DNA from: Paraconexibacter sp040581415
Lineage (GTDB): Bacteria > Actinomycetota > Thermoleophilia > Solirubrobacterales > Solirubrobacteraceae
Length of the DNA stretch: 64,000 nucleotides
Assembly (NCBI RefSeq): GCF_040581415.1
Contig: NZ_CP114014.1
Location: forward strand, 4,588,001 to 4,652,000
Direction of reading: 5' to 3'
In this document: positions 15,213 to 23,073 of the stretch, piece by piece
Layout: the number at the start of each line of letters is the position of its first letter
How positions within the stretch are numbered: the first letter of the stretch is position 1
Made by a program: the position numbers and the translations under genes
Notes under the pieces: model-generated
What the model was told of the DNA's origin: nothing
Databases searched by the model: none
The model's input: the letters and a program-made list of their open reading frames with translations, nothing else

Positions 15213-16003
15213 GCCAGTCACTGTCCGCCGACGCGAGCATCTTCGCGCGCCGCAACGCCGCCCACATCCGGCAGATCCCCGAGAAGCTGATCGACGTCAC
15301 GCTGCAGCCGATCATGTTCGTGCTGCTGTTCGCCTACGTCTTCGGCGGGGTGATCGACGTGCCCGGGTCCAACTACCGCGAGTACCTCATCGGCGGCATC
15401 CTGGTGCAGTCGCTGGCCTTCGGGATGATGGGGCCGGGGACCGCGATCGCCACCGATCTGAGGGAAGGCGTGATCGAGCGCTTCCGTTCGCTGCCGGTGT
15501 CCCGCGCCGCCTACCTGATCGGCCACCTCGTCTCCGAGGTCGGCGCGTCGCTGATCGCGCTGACGATCCTCACCGGCAGCGGCCTGCTCGTGGGCTGGCG
15601 CCCGCACGAGGACGTGCTGCACGTCGCCGGCGGGTTCGGCCTGCTCATCCTCTTCAGCATCACGATGATCTGGATCGGCACGCTCCTGGGCCTGATCAGC
15701 CGCAGCGCAGACGGCGTGCAGGGGCTGATCTTCATGACGATCTTCCCGCTGACGTTCCTGTCCAACGCGTTCGTCCCGGCCGAGGGCCTGCCGGCCGCGC
15801 TCGAGACGTTCTCGAACTACAACCCGGTGAGCACCGTCGTCAGTGCCGTGCGCACGCTGTTCGGCAACGCGACCGCAACGCCGGACGGCGCGCCGTGGAC
15901 GCTGCAGCACCCCGTCGTGTCCGCGGTCGGGTCGTGCCTGCTGCTGCTGGCGATCGTCGTCCCGCTCACGCTCGCGCGGTACCGGGCGCGGACGACCGAC
16001 TGA
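15209..16003 (+). CDS. ABC-2 type permease (DrrB-like)
   Basis: 264 residues with about six membrane segments. An N-terminal amphipathic region (FARRNAAHIRQIPEKLIDV) precedes TM1 (TLQPIMFVLLFAYVFGG). The ABC-2 signature segment REGVIERFRSLPVSRAAYL lies in the first cytoplasmic loop. LTFLSNAFVPAEGLPAAL before the last helices is typical of DrrB/NodJ permeases. It pairs with the DrrA-like ATPase through an ATGA overlap. The substrate is unknown; hydrophobic drugs or glycolipids are usual for the family. It converges on the LigD-type polymerase gene with 12 bp between stops. Confidence 0.93.
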   Translation: MSQSLSADASIFARRNAAHIRQIPEKLIDVTLQPIMFVLLFAYVFGGVIDVPGSNYREYLIGGILVQSLAFGMMGPGTAIATDLREGVIERFRSLPVSRAAYLIGHLVSEVGASLIALTILTGSGLLVGWRPHEDVLHVAGGFGLLILFSITMIWIGTLLGLISRSADGVQGLIFMTIFPLTFLSNAFVPAEGLPAALETFSNYNPVSTVVSAVRTLFGNATATPDGAPWTLQHPVVSAVGSCLLLLAIVVPLTLARYRARTTD

Positions 16004-16015
16004 CGCGCCGCGCCG

Positions 16016-17095
16016 TCAGCCCTCGCCGCTCGCCTCCGCATCCTCCGGGTCGGGGCGGGCGCGGGAGGGCTGCACGCGCTTGGGCTCGCCGGGCATCTTC
16101 GGATAGTCCGGCGGGTAGGGCATGTCCCCCGTCTCGTCGCGCTCGTACATGTCGAGCAGCGGCTGCAGCGAGTGCTGGACATCGTCGATCTGGGCCTGGC
16201 GGTCGCCGATCTCGGCGAACCGCGCGGGCATCGTCGTCACCGTGAAGTGCTCAGGCTGGACCGACGGCAGCTCGTCCCACTCGACGGGCGCCGACACCGG
16301 CGCACCCGGCCGCGGGCGGATCGAGTAGGCGGACGCGATCGTCCGGTCACGGGCGTTCTGGTTGTAGTCGATGAAGACCTTCTCGCCGCGCTCCTCCTTC
16401 CACCACTTGACGGTGACGTCGTCCGGCATCCGTCGCTCGAGCTCGCGGCCGAACGCGATGACCGCGTGGCGGACGTCGGTGAACGTCCACTTCGGCTCGA
16501 TGCGGACGTAGATGTGGACCCCGCGGCCGCCGGAGGTCTTCGGGAAGCCGCGGTAGCCGAGCTCCTCGAGCAGCTTGCGCGCCTCCGCGGCGACGCGGAC
16601 GGCATCGTCGAAGTCGGTGCCCGGCTGCGGGTCGAGGTCGATGCGCATCTCGTCGGGGTGGTCGACGTCGGCGCGCCGGACCGGCCACGGGTGGAAGGTG
16701 ATCGTCCCCATCTGCGCGGCCCAGCCGACGACGGCGATCTCGGTCGGGCAGATCTCGTCGGCGGTGCGGCCGGACGGAAACTCGATCGTCGCCGTCTCCA
16801 GGTAGTCGGGCGCACCGCGGGGGACGCGCTTCTGGAAGAACGCGTCGCCGCCGCCCTTCTCGCGGGTCGACACCACGATGCCCTCGTGGACGCCCTTCGG
16901 CCAGCGCTCGAGCGTGGTCGGCCGTTCGCGCAGTGCGCGCATGATGCCGTCCTCGACGGCCAGGTAGTACTCGACCACCTGGAGCTTGGTGATGTCGGGC
17001 GTGCTCCTCGTCGCCGGGAAGATCACGCGGTCGAAGCTCGAGACGCGGAGCGCGCGGCCGCCGGCGTCGATCTCGGTCGCTGCGGATTTGGCCAT
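16016..17095 (-). CDS. Stand-alone LigD-type polymerase/primase (NHEJ)
   Basis: 359 residues from ATG 17095; ATG at 17155 is an alternative. It is an archaeo-eukaryotic-primase-fold polymerase as in bacterial LigD. It has an N-terminal VIFPATRSTPDITKLQVVEYY, the catalytic DLD in MRIDLDPQPGTDF, the KTSGGRGVHIYV loop, and the third acidic residue in VFIDYNQNARDRTI. These enzymes add ribonucleotides at double-strand breaks during end joining. No ligase or phosphoesterase domain is attached and no Ku gene is in view, so partners must be elsewhere. It is divergent from rtcB, 133 bp between starts. Confidence 0.92.
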   Translation of the reverse strand: MAKSAATEIDAGGRALRVSSFDRVIFPATRSTPDITKLQVVEYYLAVEDGIMRALRERPTTLERWPKGVHEGIVVSTREKGGGDAFFQKRVPRGAPDYLETATIEFPSGRTADEICPTEIAVVGWAAQMGTITFHPWPVRRADVDHPDEMRIDLDPQPGTDFDDAVRVAAEARKLLEELGYRGFPKTSGGRGVHIYVRIEPKWTFTDVRHAVIAFGRELERRMPDDVTVKWWKEERGEKVFIDYNQNARDRTIASAYSIRPRPGAPVSAPVEWDELPSVQPEHFTVTTMPARFAEIGDRQAQIDDVQHSLQPLLDMYERDETGDMPYPPDYPKMPGEPKRVQPSRARPDPEDAEASGEG

Positions 17096-17395
17096 GTGCC
17101 CGTGGAGCATCGCAGCCGCGCCGCCGGGCTTGAACCGGTGGGCGGTCCGTGTCATGTCGGTGTCAGGAGCGTGGCGTCCCGGTGCCACGTGATCGACGGG
17201 CGTGCCAAGCGTCCGGCACGATCGGAGAATGAGCAAGACCGAGATCCCGATCACCGTCCGCGGGGACGTGGACGACCGTGCCGTCGAGCAGCTGCGTCGC
17301 TGCGCCGAGGCGGGCGACGCGACGGCCGGCGTGCTGTGCGCCGACGGCCACGTGGGCTACTCGCAGCCGATCGGCGGCGCGGTGGCCTACCCGGA

Positions 17396-17455
17396 CCCAA
17401 GGGGCTCCGCCCCTTACGCCGTCGCGTAGGGCGCTCCGGCTAACCCCGAGAGTGA
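17396..17455 (+). repeat. 60-nt palindromic element, copy 1 (in rtcB)
   Basis: Begins CCCAAGGGGCTCCGCCCCTT and ends GAGTGA. It forms a 7-bp hairpin AAGGGGC/GCCCCTT, then a second imperfect hairpin around TAGGG. It is identical to copy 2 (19310-19369) at 55 of 60 positions; differences fall in the hairpin loops and the 3' part. It carries an in-frame TAG at 17427-17429 and lies where RtcB motif HxSPSGVGFDIG and the intein N-terminal Cys should be. Confidence 0.9.
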
Positions 17456-17456
17456 A

Positions 17457-18770
17457 GGGGACGGCTGGTGCGCGCCGATCGAGGCGGTCCCGGCGACCGC
17501 GCCCGTGCTGTGCTGGGACGGGCGCGCCGTACGTGTCGCCGAGCCGTGCGACGGCGCGATCGCGCGCGGTCGTCAGCCGGTCGTGGACCTGATGCTGGCG
17601 AACGGGACGAGACTCACGGCGACGCCCGACCACGAGGTCCGCACCCCGGCGGGCTGGCGCGAGGCCGGCACCCTGCGTCGCGGCGACAGCGTCGCCTGCC
17701 TGCCGTTCGCCGGCCTCCCCCACACGGTTCCGACCGGTGAGCTGGCGATCGACGCGCCGACCCGGGCGGACGCGCTCGCCGCGCGCGGGCTCTGGCCGCT
17801 GCGCGCCGCCGACACACGCCTGCCCGCGCTGCTGCGGCTGTTCGGCACGCTCATCGGTGACGGTCACCTGGCCCGCAACGGGAAGGCCGTGTCCTGGTAC
17901 ACGGTGGTCCCGGCCGACGCCGCCGCGATCGCCGCCGATCTCGAGCGCGTCGGCTTCCGCGCGTCGATCCACGTCCGCGAGCGGGGCGCCCGCCGGCGCG
18001 ACGAGCACTGCGTGCGGTGCTCGTCCGTCGACCTTCACGCGCTGCTCGCGGCGATGGGCTGCCCGGTCGGCCGCAAGGTCGACGGCTGGCCCGCGAACCC
18101 GCTCGGCTGGGTTCTGGACCTCGAGCCGTGGCAGCGCGCGCTCGTCCTCTCCGGCTTCGCCAGCGCCGAGGCGACGACCGCTGCCCTGCGTCAGGGCGGG
18201 ATCGCGAACGTCGCCATCAAGCAGGCGGGCACGACCCGTCACGCGATCGACTTCGTGGTTCGGCTGCTCGGGTCGCTCGGGTTCGACGCGTCCGTGACCG
18301 TCAGCGGACCGGTCCGCGGCGCCGTCACGACCTGGGTCATCCAGGTCCTCGGCGGCACGGACGCGCAGCTGCGGTTCTTCTGCGAGGTCGGCTTCTGCCA
18401 CGCCGCGGAGAAGCGGGTCACGGTCGCCGCGGTGACGTCGGTCGCCTGGCAGCGCGAGGCTGAACGTGCGCATCGTCGCGCGGCGATCGCAGCTGCCCAC
18501 ACGCTGCGTTCCCGGGTGCCGAACGTCCGCGTGCGCGACCTCGTGGGCGCGGTCGCCACCGAGTACACCGTCCCGCGGTCGCTCGTCCACCATGGCCTCG
18601 ACGGCCGGGGAATACCGCGCAGCGTGTCCGTCCTGACCCCCGACCATTGCGGTGAAGTCGTCTGGGTGCCCGTGGTCGGGCTCGCGGACGCGGGCACGCG
18701 CGACGTGTACGACGTGGTCACGGGCGACGCGGCCGCGGGGTTCGTCGCGGACGGGGTCTGCGTCCACAAC
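17457..18770 (+). other. RtcB intein with LAGLIDADG-type domain, N-terminal block lost
   Basis: Intein block B is visible (LTATPDHEVRTPAGW), as is a LAGLIDADG-like motif LLRLFGTLIGDGHL with a weaker second one LVLSGFASAEA. Block F/G reads VYDVVTGDAAAGFVADGV ending in VHN before Cys of CGNKAV, the known RtcB insertion site ahead of the metal-binding Cys. Upstream, GDGWCAPIEAV matches the strand after block A. Block A with the nucleophilic Cys1 is missing, replaced by element copy 1, so protein splicing should fail. The second acidic residue of the endonuclease motif also looks degenerate. Confidence 0.75.
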
Positions 18771-19309
18771 TGCGGCAATAAGGCCGTCCGGACCGCGCTG
18801 CGGACGGACGACGTCATCGCGGAGCTGCCGCGCATCATGGACGAGGTGTTCGAGCGCATCTCCTTCGGGGTCGGGCGCAAGAACGACGAGCCGGTCGACC
18901 ACCCGGTCCTCGACGCGATCTTCAAGGCCGACTTCCACCCGCAGCGCAGGCTCTTCCAGAGCGCGCGCAACCAGCTCGGGACGGTCGGTGCGGGCAATCA
19001 CTACGTCGACCTGTTCGCGGGGGACGACGGCCACGTGTGGGTCGGCGTGCACTTCGGCTCGCGCGGGTTCGGCCACAAGACGGCCTCAGGCTTCCTCTCG
19101 CTCGCCGGCGGCGGGGAGTTCGGCGATCGCGCACCCGACGGGGAGATGGACGCGCCGCCGACGCTGCTGCACGTCGAGTCGGAGCTCGGGCAGTCCTACA
19201 TCGCGGCGATGGAGCTGGCAGGCGCCTACGCGTACGCGGGGCGTGACGTCGTCGTCGACAAGGTCCTGGAGATCCTCGGCACGGAGTCCACCTTCGAGGT
19301 CCACAACCA

Positions 19310-19369
19310 CCCAAGGGGCTTCGCCCCTTACGCCGTCGCGTAGGACGCTCCGGCTATCCCCAGGAGTGA
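19310..19369 (+). repeat. 60-nt palindromic element, copy 2 (in rtcB)
   Basis: Begins CCCAAGGGGCTTCGCCCCTT and ends GAGTGA, 55/60 identical to copy 1 and in the same codon phase, with TAG at 19341-19343. It follows EVHNH and precedes ATGQFPGVRAFVG. In RtcB proteins about 20 residues of the HNFAWRE...RKG loop belong there. Confidence 0.9.
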
Positions 19370-20080
19370 CGCGACCGGGCAATTTCCCGGGGTTCGAGCG
19401 TTCGTCGGCGCCACGATGGGCGAGGACTCGGTCATCCTGCGCGGCCTCGACGCGCCGGCCTCGGCCGAGCTGCTCCACAGCACCGTCCATGGCGCCGGCC
19501 GCGTCATGTCGCGGACGCAGGCCGCGGGCCGGATGGGGACGCGGGCGGAGTGCAACGATCGCAACTGCACGTTCTGGGTGTCGTGGGCGCAGTACCGCCA
19601 CGACCGCGAGCGGGCGGGCATCACGGCGGCGAAGGCGCCGTTCACGCTCTGCCCGGACCACCCGGACGGGACGATGCTCAAGCGCCGCGGCCGCGTGAAG
19701 GAGGGCCGCATCGACTTCGACGCGGTCCAGGCCGAGCTGTCCGGGCGCGGGATCGAGCTGCGCGGCGGCGCGGCCGACGAGGCACCGGACGCCTACAAGC
19801 GTCTGGACACGGTCCTGGCGGCGCACGCGGACACGATCGAGGTCCTGCACCGCCTGCGGCCGATCGGGGTCGCGATGGCGCCGTCGGACACGGTGGACCC
19901 GTTCAAGGATTGAGGGGTGTCTTCGCCGGGGTGGTGGGCGATCGGTCATGGCCCTCCGCGGCTGGGGCGCCGGGGCACGCGGAAGAAGCGAGCCCTCCCG
20001 CTCGGCGCCGGACGCCGCTCCGCGCCACGACCGTCGGCCCACCATCCCGGTGTGGGCTGTGGTTTTGCTACTGGCAGCGA

Positions 20081-20123
20081 GTGGCAGCGCCAGGTGTCGT
20101 TTTTCGACATCCGACACTGCCAC
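20081..20123. repeat. Nested hairpin with GTGGCAG/CTGCCAC arms
   Basis: GTGGCAG (20081-20087) pairs with CTGCCAC (20117-20123). Inside, GGTGTCG (20093-20099) pairs with CGACATC (20105-20111, one G-U) around a TTTTT loop. It lies in the 357-bp spacer after rtcB, so it may end that transcript. It shares arm sequence with the palindromes at 47131-47240. Confidence 0.65.
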
Positions 20124-20151
20124 ACCCCGTGCGGGCCGCCGCGCTTAGCTG

Positions 20152-20193
20152 TGAATGACGATCCACCCGGCTCCGAGCCGCGCGATCCGCCAC
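20152..20193. repeat. Single copy of the 60-bp dispersed repeat
   Basis: The reverse complement matches a 40-base stretch of the array at 27121-27200 at about 36 positions, including GGTGGATCGTCATTCA. It shows that the repeat family also exists as a solitary copy, here 28 bp after a hairpin. The rest of the 19914-20270 spacer holds no gene that I can see. Confidence 0.75.
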
Positions 20194-20270
20194 TGGCCGC
20201 TGCGCCTGCCGCGAGCCCCTGTGCCTGCGCCAGGCCACATGCCCGGGCCGCGCCCGTCAGACTGCAGGTC

Positions 20271-20681
20271 GTGAGCACCTACGATGCCGACGACCTGCTG
20301 AGCGAGAACGCGCTGAACGCGGCCGTGTCAGCCCTGGCGAACCGCAACGCCCATCACCTGCAGGACATGACCCCCGCCGAGCAGCAGGAGGCCGCCGGTC
20401 ACTGGCGCGCCCTCGCGATCGACGTCCTGGTGGCGGTCCGCGCGACGGTGACGAACCCGGAGATCGGCCCGGCCATTAACGAGGGCGGCCCCGGCCGCGC
20501 GGTCATCGTGCTCGAGGACTCTGGCGAGGAGGAGATCAACGTGCACGTGGCGTTCCACCCCGAGCTGCAGCAGCTCGGCGACGACCAGGTCGCCGGCACC
20601 CCCGCGCAGATCACCGCGGTTTCGATGATCGACACGCTCGGCGAAGAGGGCGGCGAAGGCGCGGAGCCCGGCCCCGCCTGA
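20271..20681 (+). CDS. Hypothetical acidic protein
   Basis: 136 residues from GTG 20271. Not recognised. It begins STYDADDLLSENALNAAVSALA, has a helical N-terminal half (NRNAHHLQDMTPAEQQEAAGHW) and a strand-rich middle (RAVIVLEDSGEEEINVHVAFHPEL). It ends in an acidic Gly/Glu tail. No signal peptide or membrane segment. Third-position GC and the absence of overlapping candidates support coding. An upstream extension of the frame into the repeat spacer is not credible. Confidence 0.65.
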   Translation: MSTYDADDLLSENALNAAVSALANRNAHHLQDMTPAEQQEAAGHWRALAIDVLVAVRATVTNPEIGPAINEGGPGRAVIVLEDSGEEEINVHVAFHPELQQLGDDQVAGTPAQITAVSMIDTLGEEGGEGAEPGPA

Positions 20682-20791
20682 GGTCACGGCCGGGCAGCCA
20701 GCCCGCCGGCGGCGACGACGTCCGTCCACCCGGCGTCGTCCGCCTCTACAGAAAAGCCGGGCCTTGGCCGAAGAGGGCCATGATGCAGGCC

Positions 20792-21076
20792 ATGGAACAG
20801 CACCGACACGAACGCGTCCAGATCGAGACCGCGCGCCACCGGATCGAGGGGACGCTCACCCTCGCCCGTGACGGGTACCGGTCCCGCGTCTCCGACGTGC
20901 TCAACGCGACCGAGCGGGACTTCGTGTCCCTGACCGACGTCACGCTCATCCCCCACGACGCGCCGCAGACGCCCGAGATGCACGAGTTCGTGATCGTCGC
21001 GCGCAACCAGATCGTGCTCGCGATCCCGCTGGACGACCGGCGCGGCTCCGGCCCGCCCGGCCTGACCTCCGTCTGA
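20792..21076 (+). CDS. Small conserved-type protein, possible nucleic-acid or signal-domain fold
   Basis: 94 residues from ATG 20792; ATG at 20780 or 20783 would add a few residues. The sequence RVQIETARHRIEGTLTLARDGYRSRVSDVLNATERDFVSLTDVTL looks like a family of 80-100 residue beta-rich actinobacterial proteins of unknown function. It may match DUF6812, which I cannot confirm. MHEFVIVARNQIVLAIPLD is the C-terminal strand pair. Cytoplasmic. Confidence 0.65.
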   Translation: MEQHRHERVQIETARHRIEGTLTLARDGYRSRVSDVLNATERDFVSLTDVTLIPHDAPQTPEMHEFVIVARNQIVLAIPLDDRRGSGPPGLTSV

Positions 21077-21092
21077 AGGCCCTGCCCGATCC

Positions 21093-22193
21093 TCAGCGCT
21101 GAGCGCGCTTGACGCGCTTCCAGCCGTCCCACAGGGCGGGAACGTAGTCGGCGAACGCCGGGATCACGATGCCGGTGCCGGCCAGGGCCGCGCGGGTGCG
21201 GGTCGTCTCGAAGCGGCAGCGGAACGGGGCCGCGTCGACCAGGCCGGCAGGCACGCCGATCGCGTTCAGCGCGCGGTCCCGGGCGCCGCCGATCACCGGC
21301 AGGCGGCCGAGGGCCTGGCCCACCCAGAAGCCGGCGGTCCCCGTGGCCTCGGGCAGCGCGGGCACGATCTTCGGGCCGCCGACGTGGGCGGACAGGGCGG
21401 CGAGGACATCGTGGACGCGCTCGTCCTCGGTCGCGTAGAGGCCGAACGTGTCGCCGTGGGCGCCCTCGTCCGTCTCGGCGGCCAGCCCGATCTCCGCGAT
21501 GGCCTGCGCGCAGCGGTCGACCGGGACCGTCGGCAGCCGGCCCATCTCCGGCACGGGGACGATCGTGTAGGCCGGGAGCGCACGCAGCGCCGCAGCGAGC
21601 GGGAAGAGCGCGTAGACCCCGTCGAGCTTGTCCGTCGCACCGGTGTCCGTCGTCCCCACCACCGCGCCGGGACGGTAGATCCGGAACGGCATCGCGGCGT
21701 GGTCGCGCACCAGGATCTCGGAGTCGAACTTCGAGCGGTGGTAGGCGTGCGGGAAGCGCTGGCCGTGCCGCGGGTCGGTCTCCGGGAACGTCCCCTCCAG
21801 GTCCCCTGCGGCGGCGACGGACGAGACCATGTGGAACGTCCCGGCGTCGTGGACCTCTGCGAACGCGAGCACGCGCCGCGTCCCTTCGACGTTCGCCTCG
21901 GCCATCTCGTCGGGGTCGGCGTCCATGTCGTAGATGGCGGCAAGGTGGAACAGGTGGTCCGGCCGGCCCTCGTACGGCTCGATGGTGAGCCCCTCCCGCT
22001 CGATGTCGCCCGCCACCGGAACCAGGCGGTCCGGGTCGACGCCGAGCTGCTCGGCGATCTTCGCCAGGCGCCGCGCCGACTGTGGTCGCACGAGGGCGTG
22101 GACGGTCGCGCCGCGCTCCAGGAGTTCGGCGATGACGTGGCGGCCGAGGAAGCCGGTCCCGCCGGTGACGAAGCAGATGGGGGCAGCGGTCAT
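21093..22193 (-). CDS. NAD(P)-dependent extended SDR (epimerase/ketoreductase-like)
   Basis: 366 residues from ATG 22193. The Rossmann signature TGGTGFLGRHV lies at residues 9-19, followed by an adenine-pocket acidic segment in VAGDIERE. The catalytic YHRSK (YxxxK) sits near residue 148 with Ser in VSSVAA upstream. It resembles atypical/extended SDRs that act on sterols or sugar nucleotides. The substrate is unknown. Thirty-one bases separate its start from the stop of the phosphatase gene upstream on the same strand, so the two may be co-transcribed. Confidence 0.88.
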   Translation of the reverse strand: MTAAPICFVTGGTGFLGRHVIAELLERGATVHALVRPQSARRLAKIAEQLGVDPDRLVPVAGDIEREGLTIEPYEGRPDHLFHLAAIYDMDADPDEMAEANVEGTRRVLAFAEVHDAGTFHMVSSVAAAGDLEGTFPETDPRHGQRFPHAYHRSKFDSEILVRDHAAMPFRIYRPGAVVGTTDTGATDKLDGVYALFPLAAALRALPAYTIVPVPEMGRLPTVPVDRCAQAIAEIGLAAETDEGAHGDTFGLYATEDERVHDVLAALSAHVGGPKIVPALPEATGTAGFWVGQALGRLPVIGGARDRALNAIGVPAGLVDAAPFRCRFETTRTRAALAGTGIVIPAFADYVPALWDGWKRVKRAQR

Positions 22194-22224
22194 GGCCCCA
22201 TCCTGGCAGGTGGCCGCTCCGGGC

Positions 22225-23028
22225 TCAGGCGCCGCTCAGCCGCGAGCGGATCGCGGCGAGTTCCTCGTCGGACAGCCCTGCCCCCCGCAGCCAGGCCTCG
22301 AAGCCGCCGTGCTGCTCGTCGAGGAGCTCGAACAGCCGCTCCATCGTCCCGGCGGGGGGCCGGTGCTTGTCGACCTGGTCCATGTGCATCTCGCGGGCGT
22401 ACGTCGGGCTCCCCGCGAGGCGTCCGACGATCTCCGCGATGTTCTCGCCGGTCTCCACGTAGTCGGCGGCGATCGCCTCGACGGGGACGCCGGTGACGGC
22501 GAGCGCCAGCGCGACGACCATGCCCGTGCGGTCCTTCCCGGCGGCGCAGTGCACCAGGACCGCGCCGTCCGTGGTCGTGATGGCGCGCAGCGCGGCCGCG
22601 ATCGAGTCGGGCCGCCGCTCGAGGTAGCCGAGGTAGGCACGGACCGTCGGCGTCTCGTCCGGCAGGTCGGCGCCCTGCCCGTCCCCCCACGGCTTGATCG
22701 TCGCGTCGTCGAGGTCGAGGTCCGTGCCGCCTCCGGTGGCCGGGTACAGCGAGTGGTGCTCGACGCTGACCCGCGGCTCGTCGTTGAGCGGTCCGGGGCC
22801 TTCGGAGCGCAGCTCGAACTCGGTCCGCAGGTCGACCACGGTCCGGACGCCGTGGCCGACGACGAGGGACTCCACGTCGTCCGGCGACAGATCCTGCAGG
22901 TTGTCGGACCGCAGCAGGACCCCGGTCGCGACCTGACCGCCCCCGGCGAGCGGGAGCCCGCCGACGTCGCGGGTGTTGACCGTCCCGTCCAGCGCGATGG
23001 TCCTGTTCAGCGTCGTCTCGTCGTGCAC
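22225..23028 (-). CDS. Tyrosine-protein phosphatase (MptpB/Y_phosphatase3 family)
   Basis: 267 residues. The P-loop VLVHCAAGKDRTGMV near residue 158 is the HCxxGKDRTG form found in MptpB-like atypical phosphatases, which act on phosphotyrosine and phosphoinositides. N-terminal NTRDVGGLPLAGGG and VVDLRTEFE are also characteristic. PVEAIAADYVETGENIAEI matches the segment after the P-loop. It is probably cytoplasmic, or secreted without a signal peptide as in mycobacteria. It lies in a run of four minus-strand genes. Confidence 0.92.
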   Translation of the reverse strand: MHDETTLNRTIALDGTVNTRDVGGLPLAGGGQVATGVLLRSDNLQDLSPDDVESLVVGHGVRTVVDLRTEFELRSEGPGPLNDEPRVSVEHHSLYPATGGGTDLDLDDATIKPWGDGQGADLPDETPTVRAYLGYLERRPDSIAAALRAITTTDGAVLVHCAAGKDRTGMVVALALAVTGVPVEAIAADYVETGENIAEIVGRLAGSPTYAREMHMDQVDKHRPPAGTMERLFELLDEQHGGFEAWLRGAGLSDEELAAIRSRLSGA

Positions 23029-23073
23029 GCCCAGGACGTTAGTGCCCCTGCCCTTCCAGAAACGCTCGACGGG

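Larger units (their letters stand above)
17229..19913 (+). pseudogene. rtcB: RtcB RNA ligase with intein, interrupted twice by a 60-nt element
   Basis: RtcB joins 2',3'-cyclic-phosphate and 5'-OH RNA ends using GTP and Mn. The N-terminus (MSKTEIPITVRGDVDDRAVE ... HVGYSQPIGGAVAYPD) is normal to about residue 56. The expected HxSPSGVGFDIG is then replaced by element copy 1 with an in-frame TAG (17427-17429). An intein follows to 18770. The extein resumes at CGNKAVRT and keeps GAGNHYVDL, HFGSRGFGH and EVHNH. There, copy 2 with TAG at the same position replaces HN-type catalytic-loop codons. The C-terminus (ATGQFPG ... STVHGAGRVMSR) with the guanylated His is intact. All parts share one frame. 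As read it cannot make an active ligase: it is a pseudogene, an assembly problem or an unusual recoding case. Confidence 0.8.

Noticed and set aside
17396..19369. TAG reassigned as a sense codon, allowing read-through of both rtcB stops
   Set aside because: TAG ends ordinary genes here (the gene at 109-1653, the coiled-coil gene at 12065, the SGNH gene at 55335), and read-through would still not restore the missing RtcB motifs.
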